This document shows positions 1 to 6,644 of a stretch of DNA of 16,787 nucleotides, piece by piece. Location of the stretch: assembly GCA_001557035.1 (NCBI GenBank), contig LSKJ01000198.1, positions 1 through 16,787 on the forward strand, in the 5' to 3' direction. The position numbers and the translations under genes are program-made. The notes under the pieces were generated by a model. That model searched no databases and had not been told where the DNA came from. It saw nothing but the letters and a program-made list of their open reading frames with translations. Origin of the DNA: Rhodospirillaceae bacterium CCH5-H10 (lineage in GTDB: Bacteria > Pseudomonadota > Alphaproteobacteria > Reyranellales > Reyranellaceae). Each line of letters starts with the position of its first letter. Position 1 is the stretch's first letter.

Positions 1-217
1 GGCCAAGGAAGACCTGATCGAATTTACCGGTGTGGTGTCGGAGTTGCTGCCCAACGCGATGTTCCGGGTGAAACTCGACAACGACCACATCATTCTCGCC
101 CATACGTCGGGCAAGATGCGCAAGAACCGCATCCGCGTACTGGCAGGCGACCGCGTGACCGTTGAGATGACGCCGTACGACCTGACCAAGGGCCGAATCA
201 CCTTCCGCTTCAAGTAG
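1..217 (+). CDS. infA: Translation initiation factor IF-1 (5' end cut by the window by two bases)
   Basis: IF-1 binds the A site of the 30S subunit and helps IF-2 and IF-3 select the initiator tRNA. Reading from base 2 gives AKEDLIEF, the normal IF-1 N-terminus straight after Met, so base 1 is the G of the ATG and the gene is complete but for two bases. The rest is a textbook single OB-fold: NAMFRVKL, the [15 protein letters not shown] core, and [15 protein letters not shown] at the C-terminus, 72 residues in all. A GTG further in (base 32) is an internal valine, not the start. The stop lies 3 bp before maf, so the two genes are probably co-transcribed. Identification is secure. Confidence 0.97.
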   Translation, partial: AKEDLIEFTGVVSELLPNAMFRVKLDNDHIILAHTSGKMRKNRIRVLAGDRVTVEMTPYDLTKGRITFRFK

Positions 218-220
218 GCG

Positions 221-802
221 TTGAGCGCCCCGCCGATCCCGCCGCTCGTACTGGCCTCCGCGTCGCCGCGACGGCTCGACCTGCTGCGGCAGGTCGGATA
301 CGAGCCCGCGACGATCGACCCCGCCGACATCGACGAGACACCGCAGGCGCGGGAGCTCCCGCGCGCCTACGCGCTGCGCATGGCGCGCGCAAAGCTCGAC
401 GTCGTGGCCCGGCGCCATCCCGGCGCCCTCGTGCTGGCGGCCGACAGCGTCGTGGTGTGCAGTCGCCGTATCCTGCCCAAGACGGAAGACGAGGCGGAGG
501 CGCGCGATTGCCTGATGCGGCTGTCGGGCCGCCGCCATCGCGTGCTGGGCGGCGTCGCCGTCGCCGGGCCCGGCGGACGGGTGCAGACGCGGCTCGTCGA
601 GACCGTCGTGCGCTTCAAGCGCCTGGAGAAGCCCGAGATCGACGCCTATCTCGCCAGCGGCGAATGGCAGGGCAAGGCCGGCGGCTATGCCATCCAGGGC
701 CGCGCCGCGTCCTTCGTGGCGTTCCTGTCCGGCTCCTACAGCAACGTCGTCGGGCTGCCCCTGTTCGAGACCGTGGGGCTGCTGAGATCCGCTGCGCGAT
801 GA
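221..802 (+). CDS. maf: Maf-family nucleoside triphosphate pyrophosphatase
   Basis: Maf proteins hydrolyse non-canonical or surplus nucleoside triphosphates such as dTTP, UTP or modified pyrimidine nucleotides to the monophosphate plus PPi, and were first described as septum-formation inhibitors. The 193-residue product has the N-terminal ASASPRR phosphate-binding motif (residues 12-18), the AADSVV segment with the likely catalytic Asp75, KAGGYAIQG (152-160) and GSYSNVVGLPL (171-181). Length is normal for the family. The SASPRR form favours the YhdE-like (dTTP/UTP) branch over YceF, but this is inference. The start is a TTG 3 bp after the infA stop. No ATG sits upstream of SASPRR, so translation probably depends on coupling with infA. 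The stop overlaps the next ATG (ATGA). Confidence 0.93.
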   Translation: MSAPPIPPLVLASASPRRLDLLRQVGYEPATIDPADIDETPQARELPRAYALRMARAKLDVVARRHPGALVLAADSVVVCSRRILPKTEDEAEARDCLMRLSGRRHRVLGGVAVAGPGGRVQTRLVETVVRFKRLEKPEIDAYLASGEWQGKAGGYAIQGRAASFVAFLSGSYSNVVGLPLFETVGLLRSAAR

Positions 803-1983
803 GCCGCATCGACCGGCTCGTCTGCCATGTCCTGCCCAAGGCTTTCCTGATGGCCCTGGTGTCGGACGGGCGCCTGGCCGAACTGCAGGTCGTGCGCCGC
901 GACAGACCCTCGCGTGTCGACAGCATCTTCCTCGGCCGGCTGGAACGGGTGATGACCGACCTCGACGCGGCCTTCGTCGACATCGGCATCGGCCGCGCGG
1001 GCTTCCTGCGCGCCGAGGACCGCTCGGGCAGCGACGGCTGGCCGCCGCCCGGCGCGCCGCTGCTGGTGCAGGTGCGCAACGACGGCGAGGGCGACAAGGG
1101 CCCGCGTCTGTCGATGAACGTCGCCGTCAGCGGACGCTATCTCGTCTATCACCCCAACGGTTCGGGCGTGACCTTCTCGCGGCGCATCGAGGGCGAGTCC
1201 GAGCGCGACCGGCTCCGGGCGCATGTCGAAGGCCTGCTCGAGGGCGGCGTCGTCCTGCGCACGGCCGCGGCGGGCGCGACGGCCGAGGTGCTGAGGGCCG
1301 ATGCCACCAGCGTGCTCGAGCGGTGGGAGAAGATCAGGCGTCTCGCCCTCGGCATCCAGCCGCCGGCCGACCTGTCCTCGCGCGTGCCCGGCGAGCGCGA
1401 TCCGATCGCGCGCATGCTGCGCGACCACGGTGCCACCCTGGAAGAGGTGATCATCGACGATCGCACCATGGCCCGCACGCTGCAGGACCAGATGGACCGG
1501 CAGGGCGAGAAGATCCGGGTGCGCTGGCACAACGGCTCGATGCCGGCCTTCGACATCGACGATGTCGCGGGCCAGATCGACACCGCGCTGGCGCAGCGCA
1601 TCGCGCTGGAGAGCGGCGTCGAGGTGCTGTTCGAGCCGGGCGAGACCCTGTGCGCCGTCGACGTCGACAGCGCGGGCGCCGGCGGCCGCCAGGGCCGTGC
1701 CCCGCGCCGCCCGGTCGAGGTCAATCTCGAAGCGGCGCCGGCGATCGCCCAGCAGCTGCGCCTGCGCAACCTCGCGGGCGCGGTGGTGATCGATTTCGTG
1801 ACCATGCGCAGCGCCTACGACCGCGACAGGGTCCAGGCGGCGCTGGCGGAGGCGCTGGCGGCCGACCCGGTTCCCACCCAGATCTACGGCTTCACCCGCC
1901 TGGGCCTCTTCGAGCTGACCCGCGCGCGGCGCGGACCGACCCTGGCGGCCCAGCTGGAGGCGCTGGAGAAGAGCGATGACTGA
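799..1983 (+). CDS. Ribonuclease E/G family endoribonuclease, short form without zinc-link
   Basis: RNase E/G enzymes cut single-stranded AU-rich RNA in rRNA and tRNA processing and mRNA decay. The 394-residue product has an S1-type RNA-binding domain (about residues 38-120, with AAFVDIG and GSYLV-like [10 protein letters not shown]), a 5'-sensor/RNase H-like middle, and the DNase I-like catalytic part. Asp288 in AVDVDS and Asp332 in VVIDFV match the two metal-binding aspartates of E. coli RNase E, and VNLEAA lies between them. The protein stops at ELTRARRGP...SDD, before the CPxCxGxG zinc-link that joins subunits in E. coli RNase E/G, and has no C-terminal scaffold. The frame is open further upstream to 457, but the ATG at 799, overlapping the maf stop, is the start consistent with the family N-terminus. 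Confidence 0.93.
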   Translation: MSRIDRLVCHVLPKAFLMALVSDGRLAELQVVRRDRPSRVDSIFLGRLERVMTDLDAAFVDIGIGRAGFLRAEDRSGSDGWPPPGAPLLVQVRNDGEGDKGPRLSMNVAVSGRYLVYHPNGSGVTFSRRIEGESERDRLRAHVEGLLEGGVVLRTAAAGATAEVLRADATSVLERWEKIRRLALGIQPPADLSSRVPGERDPIARMLRDHGATLEEVIIDDRTMARTLQDQMDRQGEKIRVRWHNGSMPAFDIDDVAGQIDTALAQRIALESGVEVLFEPGETLCAVDVDSAGAGGRQGRAPRRPVEVNLEAAPAIAQQLRLRNLAGAVVIDFVTMRSAYDRDRVQAALAEALAADPVPTQIYGFTRLGLFELTRARRGPTLAAQLEALEKSDD

Positions 1984-2200
1984 CCGGAACGTGCCGCTGC
2001 GCGCCGTGCGCATCGAGCCGAAATGTCCGACCTGCGGAAAGCCGGCGGACCCGAAATACAAGCCGTTCTGCCGCAAGCGCTGCGCCGACATCGACCTCGG
2101 CCGCTGGCTGAAGGAAAGCTATCGCGTGCCGACCGACGAGGTTCCGGGCGAGGACGATCCGGAAAACAGAGGGGACGGACCGTCTGGACAGCGAGGCTGA
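1976..2200 (+). CDS. yacG: DNA gyrase inhibitor YacG, small four-cysteine zinc protein
   Basis: In E. coli YacG binds GyrB and inhibits gyrase. The 74-residue product has the zinc ribbon C17-x2-C20-x11-C32-x3-C36 (CPTCGKP...FCRKRC), followed by the family signature [13 protein letters not shown]. The spacer between the cysteine pairs is 11 residues rather than the 15 of the E. coli protein. The tail is acidic and low-complexity. The ATG lies 8 bp inside the end of the RNase E/G gene, so the two are translationally coupled. The 3' end of this gene also contains the tRNA-Phe promoter. Confidence 0.93.
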   Translation: MTDRNVPLRAVRIEPKCPTCGKPADPKYKPFCRKRCADIDLGRWLKESYRVPTDEVPGEDDPENRGDGPSGQRG

Positions 2201-2213
2201 CGCGTCCTATAAG
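2185..2213 (+). promoter_or_regulatory. Sigma-70-type promoter for tRNA-Phe, inside the yacG 3' end
   Basis: TGGACA (2185-2190, five of six to TTGACA) and TATAAG (2208-2213, five of six to TATAAT) are separated by exactly 17 bp. The expected start site falls about 15 bases before the mature tRNA 5' end. The segment after the -10 is rich in G and C, as in stringently controlled stable-RNA promoters. The -35 box lies within the last codons of yacG. Confidence 0.72.
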
Positions 2214-2235
2214 CGCCGCCTCCAACGGACGGCAT

Positions 2236-2311
2236 GCCCAGGTAGCTCAGTTGGTAGAGCATGCGACTGAAAATCGCAGTGTCGGTGGTTCGACTCCGCC
2301 CCTGGGCACCA
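2236..2311 (+). tRNA. tRNA-Phe(GAA) with encoded CCA
   Basis: The 76-nt sequence folds as a full cloverleaf: acceptor GCCCAGG/CCTGGGC, D arm GCTC/GAGC, anticodon stem TGCGA/TCGCA with loop CTGAAAA (anticodon GAA at 2269-2271), variable loop GTGTC, T arm GGTGG-TTCGACT-CCGCC, discriminator A and genomic CCA. It has its own promoter in yacG. The 3' half is the likely attachment site of the adjacent island, because a diverged copy lies at 4092-4138. Confidence 0.97.
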
Positions 2312-2313
2312 TT
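2268..2313 (+). repeat. Direct repeat, intact copy: tRNA-Phe 3' half (proposed att site)
   Basis: This stretch runs from the anticodon loop through the CCA plus two bases. It aligns in the same orientation with 4092-4138: the first 10 bases are identical, the last 30 share 25, and a short middle segment has one inserted base, giving 38 identities in 47 columns. Direct repeats of a tRNA 3' half at both edges of an insert are the classic outcome of tyrosine-integrase integration into a tRNA gene. Confidence 0.7.
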
Positions 2314-2406
2314 CCTCTTCAATGACTTTGCGGTCGCTGACCGTTCGGGCGCCAACGAGTTTGCGGGCCTGATCGCGAGAGTCCCTTCAGCGGCCATCAC
2401 AAATAG

Positions 2407-3750
2407 TCATTCTTTCCGAGCTCTGGACCAATTGCAGTATCGGTGAGTGAGCCGAGCATTTTCAGGGATGGTTTTTCCGCCGGTCCAATACTGCTCAATA
2501 TGATCCACCGCCGAATCATCAACTTCTTCGATTCGGTGGTTGCAAATGGAGCATGTCGGATTCTCCTTGTAGAGCGCCTCCTTCAGCGTCCTAGAGAAGC
2601 AGCGCGGTTCCTTTGCCCCGATGCCGACGACGCTTTGGAGGGCTGAACGCCAAAGATCAAATCGCTTCGTCACAGCTTGGAGGGAGCTGGTTGAAAGTTC
2701 GATTGAAGAGATGAACTCATCGTTGTTAGTCATGAGGGAGATTAGTGCCTCCCGGACAGAATCCAAATTCTGAAAGATGATGTTCTTCTCTTCCCGGGCG
2801 AAGGTGTACATCACGATGTCAAAAAGAGAAGCGTTGAACTTCTTGGGCTCCCAGTAACCGGACTTTCTTTTGTCATTGCCGCGATAGAATCGCTTGAATG
2901 CATTCTTTCCGAATACAGACCGAGTTATTTGGCAAGCATTCTTAAACGCGGCCCTAAGAACCTTGGCGTCTTCCGCAGTTAAAAATCGCCGTGCCTCAGC
3001 TTCCTTGTTAAGGAAATTCTTTATCGGCGGCTTATAGTTCAGGTAGGTGGCGTGATAGAACGCACAAAACCTGAGAACGAGCTCCACATCCTTCTTGCGC
3101 CTGTCAGGCTTTGCCAAGTCAAGCAGGTACCGAAAATCGGCGTCGTTCGAGAGCTCTTCGATAAGCCCGTTATAGGGTCCTCGATAAATGCAGTTCCTTA
3201 GCTCCTGATCATTCAATGGTACTGAGCCAGTGTTGAGTCTCTCAAATATTTCAAACTTCAAGTTCTCGTCCGAGTCTCGCTTGAAGGTGACGGTACGTAG
3301 TTTGAAGTAGCGGATATCATCCTGAAGCTTTTCTGGGAGATCGGCATATTTCTTCCCATTCAATTCTGAGAAGACCTTTAGCCCGACAAGTTTGAAGTCG
3401 CGCCCGTCGGGAAAATGTCCGTCCAAGAAAGAGAAGAAGGACGTCAGGCGCTGCTGCCCGTCGATTACGTATTCTTTGTTATCTGGCTCCTCAGATATGT
3501 AGACAATTGGGATTGGAATGCTAAGCAGCGCCGATTCGACGAGCCGGCTTGCTCTCGTCGCGTCCCAAACGAATTCACGTTGAAATTCGGGTTGAACGAC
3601 AAGCTTTCCGCGTTGGAACTTGTTGTGCAGAGAGTCGATTTCTGGGTCTGATGACTCTGTATAGACAGATCGCTTGCCAGCTGGAACATCGACTGCTTCG
3701 GCGTCTCCGTCGGACTGCGTTTCGAATTCCAGTTCATCAGTGGCAGCCAT
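2407..3750 (-). CDS. DUF262 domain protein with C-terminal HNH endonuclease motif, candidate defence nuclease
   Basis: This 447-residue protein has a DUF262 (GmrSD N-terminal, ParB-like) domain: VQPEFQREFVWD (52-63), IDGQQRLTS (96-104, the nucleotide-binding/hydrolysis signature) and FERLNTGSVPLN (169-180). A helical middle follows, then a zinc-type HNH motif at the C-terminus: C400-x2-C403, D416-H417, N431, H436, and C439-N440. DUF262 proteins include GmrS, BrxU and SspE, which restrict modified or unmodified phage DNA. Those usually carry DUF1524 as the nuclease, whereas this one has a CxxC...DH...N...H..C HNH instead. The frame is open to an ATG at 3813, but the ATG at 3750 has a GAAGGA ribosome site six bases ahead while 3813 has none, so 3750 is preferred. 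The gene is AT-richer than its neighbours and stands alone beside a tRNA, both signs of transfer. Phage defence is an inference. Confidence 0.85.
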   Translation of the reverse strand: MAATDELEFETQSDGDAEAVDVPAGKRSVYTESSDPEIDSLHNKFQRGKLVVQPEFQREFVWDATRASRLVESALLSIPIPIVYISEEPDNKEYVIDGQQRLTSFFSFLDGHFPDGRDFKLVGLKVFSELNGKKYADLPEKLQDDIRYFKLRTVTFKRDSDENLKFEIFERLNTGSVPLNDQELRNCIYRGPYNGLIEELSNDADFRYLLDLAKPDRRKKDVELVLRFCAFYHATYLNYKPPIKNFLNKEAEARRFLTAEDAKVLRAAFKNACQITRSVFGKNAFKRFYRGNDKRKSGYWEPKKFNASLFDIVMYTFAREEKNIIFQNLDSVREALISLMTNNDEFISSIELSTSSLQAVTKRFDLWRSALQSVVGIGAKEPRCFSRTLKEALYKENPTCSICNHRIEEVDDSAVDHIEQYWTGGKTIPENARLTHRYCNWSRARKE

Positions 3751-3756
3751 ATGCAG

Positions 3757-3763
3757 TCCTTCT
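3757..3763 (-). promoter_or_regulatory. Ribosome binding site fixing the DUF262-HNH start
   Basis: On the minus strand AGAAGGA lies six bases before the ATG at 3750. The upstream in-frame ATG at 3813 has no purine-rich site in the preceding 20 bases. This supports the 447-residue form over a 468-residue one. Confidence 0.6.
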
Positions 3764-4079
3764 TGCAAGCGTTCTTCTACGTTTCGTCCATGATACGCAA
3801 GTTGTGTACGCATACCAGTGGCGAGAAGTTGTGCGACCGCTGAATTACTCGATGACGTTTTGTCTGCCGGACGCGCTGCGACTAGCGCGCGGTTCCAGTG
3901 CTACCATCGGATGTAGAAGGCAGCGATACCCTGCGGGTCAATAGCTACTGAAAGATTCTTTATTCCAAGGGCCTGTAGCCTTGAAACACGCGTGCTAACC
4001 ACGTTTCGAATTCGTAGCCGTGTGCGTGGATCCGATGAGTTTCGCAGAGTATTCCGGCGCTAAGTTATTTATTTCATAG

Positions 4080-4136
4080 GCTAAGGGGCTTTGAAAATCG
4101 CGGTATTAGGTTGTTCGGGTCAGCCCCTTGGCACCA
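4080..4136 (+). pseudogene. Degenerate tRNA-Phe-like element lacking a D arm, also an 11-bp hairpin
   Basis: GCTAAGG (4080-4086) pairs with CCTTGGC (4126-4132) as a seven-base acceptor stem with one G-U pair. Next comes a GAA-containing TTGAAAA segment (4091-4097), then a T arm GGTTG-TTCGGGT-CAGCC (4109-4125), discriminator A and CCA. There is no D arm, and the anticodon stem does not pair. The T stem and acceptor each carry a paired change relative to the intact tRNA-Phe (G-C to T-A, C-G to A-T). Alternatively, 4080-4090 and 4122-4132 pair as one continuous 11-bp stem around a 31-base loop. It is unlikely to be a working tRNA. Confidence 0.5.
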
Positions 4137-4138
4137 TT
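4092..4138 (+). repeat. Direct repeat, diverged copy of tRNA-Phe 3' half (proposed distal att site)
   Basis: It matches 2268-2313 in the same orientation at 38 of 47 aligned columns, with TGAAAATCGC and GGCACCATT as exact blocks. In a tRNA-targeted integration the element supplies the new tRNA 3' end and displaces the old one to the far junction, where it is free to decay. The position and divergence fit that model. Confidence 0.68.
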
Positions 4139-4398
4139 AGTTTTCGAGGTCGGTAAAATCGATCCCCTCGCTACGTTGGAGCAGGGGGCATTATGTGGTC
4201 CTTTGGGACGTCCCAGACTTCAATAGATGGAGAGCGTGATCGCGCTTCAATGCAAATCTACGGCCAAGCCGATGCACGGCGAGCTTGCTCTCACTCTTCT
4301 CGACTGACGACACCTCCCAGATGCGAACCATGCATCCCATGCGACGGCGCCGCCTCGAAGCGTTGGATTGGGGGTGGTTCCGTTCTGTCCGGAAGCCC

Positions 4399-6630
4399 CT
4401 AGGCCGCCCGAGTGCGGCGGACCAGCAACAGCGCGATGAGGACGGTGGGAACGAGAATGGCGGCGGCCGTAAGCTCCATCGCCGTGTTGCTGAGCGGCAT
4501 GATGCCGCCGCCGGGCGTTGCGAGCACCAGACCGCCTATCACGAGCGCCACACGCAGCGGCCATTCGAGCACACCGGTGCGCCGCAGATCTCCGATGCCG
4601 ACCTGATAGCCCTGAATGCCGCCGCAGATGAAGGAGATGCCGACGAGGGCGGTGACGGCGAGGTAGATCGCCTCGAAGTAGGGGATGCCGCCGCCCGCCG
4701 CCGGCTGAAGCACGAGGGCCGGATTGGCGACGAAGAAGAACGGAATGAAATAGATGATGCTTCCCACCCACATCGATTCCCATCCCGTTTTCATCGCCGG
4801 CGCCCCGGCGATGCCGGCCGCCGCGAACGAGGCGATGGCGACCGGTGGCGTGATTGACGACAGCATGCCCCAATAGAAGATGAACATGTGGACGGCCATC
4901 TTGTTGAGGCCGAGCTTCTCGAGGGCCGGTCCGATCAGGATGGCGAGGAAGATGTAGCAGGCGGTCGTGGTCAGCCCGAGGCCGAGGATCAGGCTGGTGA
5001 AGGCGCACATGACCAGGAGCAGAAGGACGTTGCTGCCGGCAAGGTTGAGCAGATCGTTTGCCAGCGAGGCGATGACGCCGGTCAGCGAGAAGGCGCCGAT
5101 CAGCAGGCCGCAGCCTGCCAGGATTCCGACGAGTTCGACGAAGGTCCGGCCGTTCGCCTCGAGGAAGGCGATGTACTTGCGCAGGCCCCAGCGCTTGTCT
5201 CCCCAGATCTCGTTCAGCACCAGCAACAGCACCATCCCGCCCAGCGCCGGCAGCAGCATCGCATTCATCCAGGCATCGAAGGTGCCGGGGCCGGAAGCCG
5301 CCAGCGCCTTGGGATAGCTTTCGCTCCGGACGGTCATCACCGCAAAGGCAAGCACGGCGATCGCGATGTTGATCGTGTTGGCGATCTTCCATCGGCCGGG
5401 CTGCGACCACTGGTTCAGGACCAGCAGCAGCGCCGTCGCATAAAAGGGCGCATGGCTCTCGCGCTTGAAGTACAGCAGCATGACGATCAGCAGGGCGATG
5501 ACGAAGGCGTAGTACCAGCCTTCCTTGAAGGCCTGCCAGGCGCTGGGAAGTTCGTGCCGCTCCAGACCTTTCAGGCCTCGGCGCGCGGCGTAGGAATCGA
5601 CCTGCATGAACAGGCCGGCATAGAAGAGGAAGGCCGGGATGATGGCGGCGAGGGCGACCTCGGAATAGGTCGTGCCGAGGAACTGGGCCATCACGAAGGC
5701 CGTGGCGCCCATCACCGGCGGCGCCAGCACCGCGCCCGTCGAGGCGCAGGCCTCGATGGCCCCGGAGTAGGACGGGCTGAAGCCGGTCCGCTTCATGGTG
5801 GGAATCGTCATGGTGCCCGCGGTGAGGACATTGCTGACGATGCTGCCGGACATCATGCCGAGCAGGCCCGAGGCGAAGATGCAGACCTTGGCGGCGCCGC
5901 CGCGGAACGTGCCGCACAGCGCGAACGAGAGGTTGATGAAGAACTTGCCGACGCCGGTCATCATGAGGGCCGTGCCGAACACCAGGAACCCGATGACGAC
6001 ATCGGCGAAGGCCTGGATCGGTATGCCGAGCAGGCTTTCCGTGGAGAGCATGTGGTAGGCGGTGGTCTGATCGAGCGTCGACTGGTTGCCCTTGAGCGGC
6101 CCGAGCCACGAGGCGCCGGCGAAAAGCGGATAGACCGTGAACGGAAAGATGCTGAGGAGCAGGCTCCAGCCGCCCGTCCGCCGCAGCGCCTCCATGAGCA
6201 CGATCCACATCAGGTAGCCCGCCCAGATCACGGGTTCGGGCGGATCGCCGAACTCCCATCCGAGTTCGGCGGCCTTGCGGATGTTCATCATCAGGTAGAA
6301 CGAGGCGCCGGCGGTGACCGCGAACAACACGACATCGTACCAGGCGACCCGGTCGACGGAGGCTCTGGCGCTGCCCGGAAAGATCACGAAGGTGAAGGGC
6401 AGCATGCAGAGAATCAGGAGGTAGAAATACTCCGTGTTGAGGGGCGTGAATCCGACGAAGAAGCGCAGGGTGAACTGCTGGTTTATGCAGAGGAAGATGG
6501 TGACCGCCGTCAATGCAACGAGCAGCCACCGCCACACGCCGGAGAGCGTGCGGGTGCGCAGGGTCTCGGCTTCGGCCGGACCGGTCTTGTGCGGGTCGTC
6601 CAGGACGACCCGCACGGCCTGATCGGTCAT
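4399..6630 (-). CDS. TRAP transporter permease, fused small and large membrane subunits (TAXI type)
   Basis: The 743-residue polytopic membrane protein joins a DctQ-like N-terminal part (first helices at about residues 33-50, 67-85, 98-116 and 134-170) to a DctM-like large subunit. The signature of fused TAXI-family permeases is clear: SGSIVSNVLTAGTMTIPTMK (261-280) followed by GFSPSYSGAIEACASTGA and APPVMGATAF (303-312), which is repeated in inverted-topology form later (GLGLTTTACYIFLAILIGPAL and SITPPVAIASFAAAGIAG). TRAP systems use an ion gradient, usually sodium, to import organic acids with a periplasmic receptor. The substrate is not readable here. The gene starts 14 bp after the solute-binding protein stop, with GAGGGG about nine bases ahead of its ATG, so the pair forms one operon. 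Confidence 0.93.
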   Translation of the reverse strand: MTDQAVRVVLDDPHKTGPAEAETLRTRTLSGVWRWLLVALTAVTIFLCINQQFTLRFFVGFTPLNTEYFYLLILCMLPFTFVIFPGSARASVDRVAWYDVVLFAVTAGASFYLMMNIRKAAELGWEFGDPPEPVIWAGYLMWIVLMEALRRTGGWSLLLSIFPFTVYPLFAGASWLGPLKGNQSTLDQTTAYHMLSTESLLGIPIQAFADVVIGFLVFGTALMMTGVGKFFINLSFALCGTFRGGAAKVCIFASGLLGMMSGSIVSNVLTAGTMTIPTMKRTGFSPSYSGAIEACASTGAVLAPPVMGATAFVMAQFLGTTYSEVALAAIIPAFLFYAGLFMQVDSYAARRGLKGLERHELPSAWQAFKEGWYYAFVIALLIVMLLYFKRESHAPFYATALLLVLNQWSQPGRWKIANTINIAIAVLAFAVMTVRSESYPKALAASGPGTFDAWMNAMLLPALGGMVLLLVLNEIWGDKRWGLRKYIAFLEANGRTFVELVGILAGCGLLIGAFSLTGVIASLANDLLNLAGSNVLLLLVMCAFTSLILGLGLTTTACYIFLAILIGPALEKLGLNKMAVHMFIFYWGMLSSITPPVAIASFAAAGIAGAPAMKTGWESMWVGSIIYFIPFFFVANPALVLQPAAGGGIPYFEAIYLAVTALVGISFICGGIQGYQVGIGDLRRTGVLEWPLRVALVIGGLVLATPGGGIMPLSNTAMELTAAAILVPTVLIALLLVRRTRAA

Positions 6631-6644
6631 GACGGACGTCCCCT

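Larger units (their letters stand above)
2312..4138. mobile_element. Putative small genomic island at tRNA-Phe, integrase lost
   Basis: The insert starts right after the tRNA CCA and ends at a diverged copy of the tRNA-Phe 3' half. Base composition drops visibly (bases 2761-2820 hold 27 G+C of 60, bases 1021-1080 hold 49 of 60), while both flanks are typical high-GC genes. The only clear gene is the DUF262-HNH protein. No integrase or recognisable integrase fragment was found, so the element would be a decayed remnant or one mobilised in trans. The island reading is inference from the repeat, composition and cargo together. Confidence 0.55.
3751..4398. other. 648-bp non-coding stretch at the island edge
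   Basis: No credible gene is seen between the DUF262-HNH start and the TRAP permease stop. Open frames here are short, lack ribosome sites, or are shadows of the neighbours. The stretch holds the upstream region of the DUF262 gene, with a TACGCA direct repeat at 3794-3799 and 3807-3812, the hairpin and tRNA-Phe-like repeat at 4080-4138, and a return to high GC after about 4260. No confident promoter for the DUF262 gene or T-tract terminator for the TRAP operon was found. Confidence 0.6.

Noticed and set aside
457..798. N-terminal extension of the RNase E/G frame within maf
   Set aside because: This stretch is out-of-frame maf coding sequence giving an Arg-rich translation. The ATG at 799 matches the family N-terminus and overlaps the maf stop.
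2331..2343. CGGTC-GCT-GACCG hairpin just after tRNA-Phe as a terminator
   Set aside because: The stem is only five base pairs with a three-base loop and is followed by TTCGGG on one strand and CAAAG on the other, with no T-run.
3751..3813. A 21-residue longer start for the DUF262-HNH protein
   Set aside because: No ribosome binding site precedes the ATG at 3813, whereas the ATG at 3750 has a well-placed AGAAGGA.
3917..4051. A short Arg-rich plus-strand open frame between the DUF262 gene and the tRNA repeat, considered as an integrase remnant
   Set aside because: About 45 codons with no start codon, no ribosome site and no recognisable integrase motif such as the HxxR or catalytic Tyr region.
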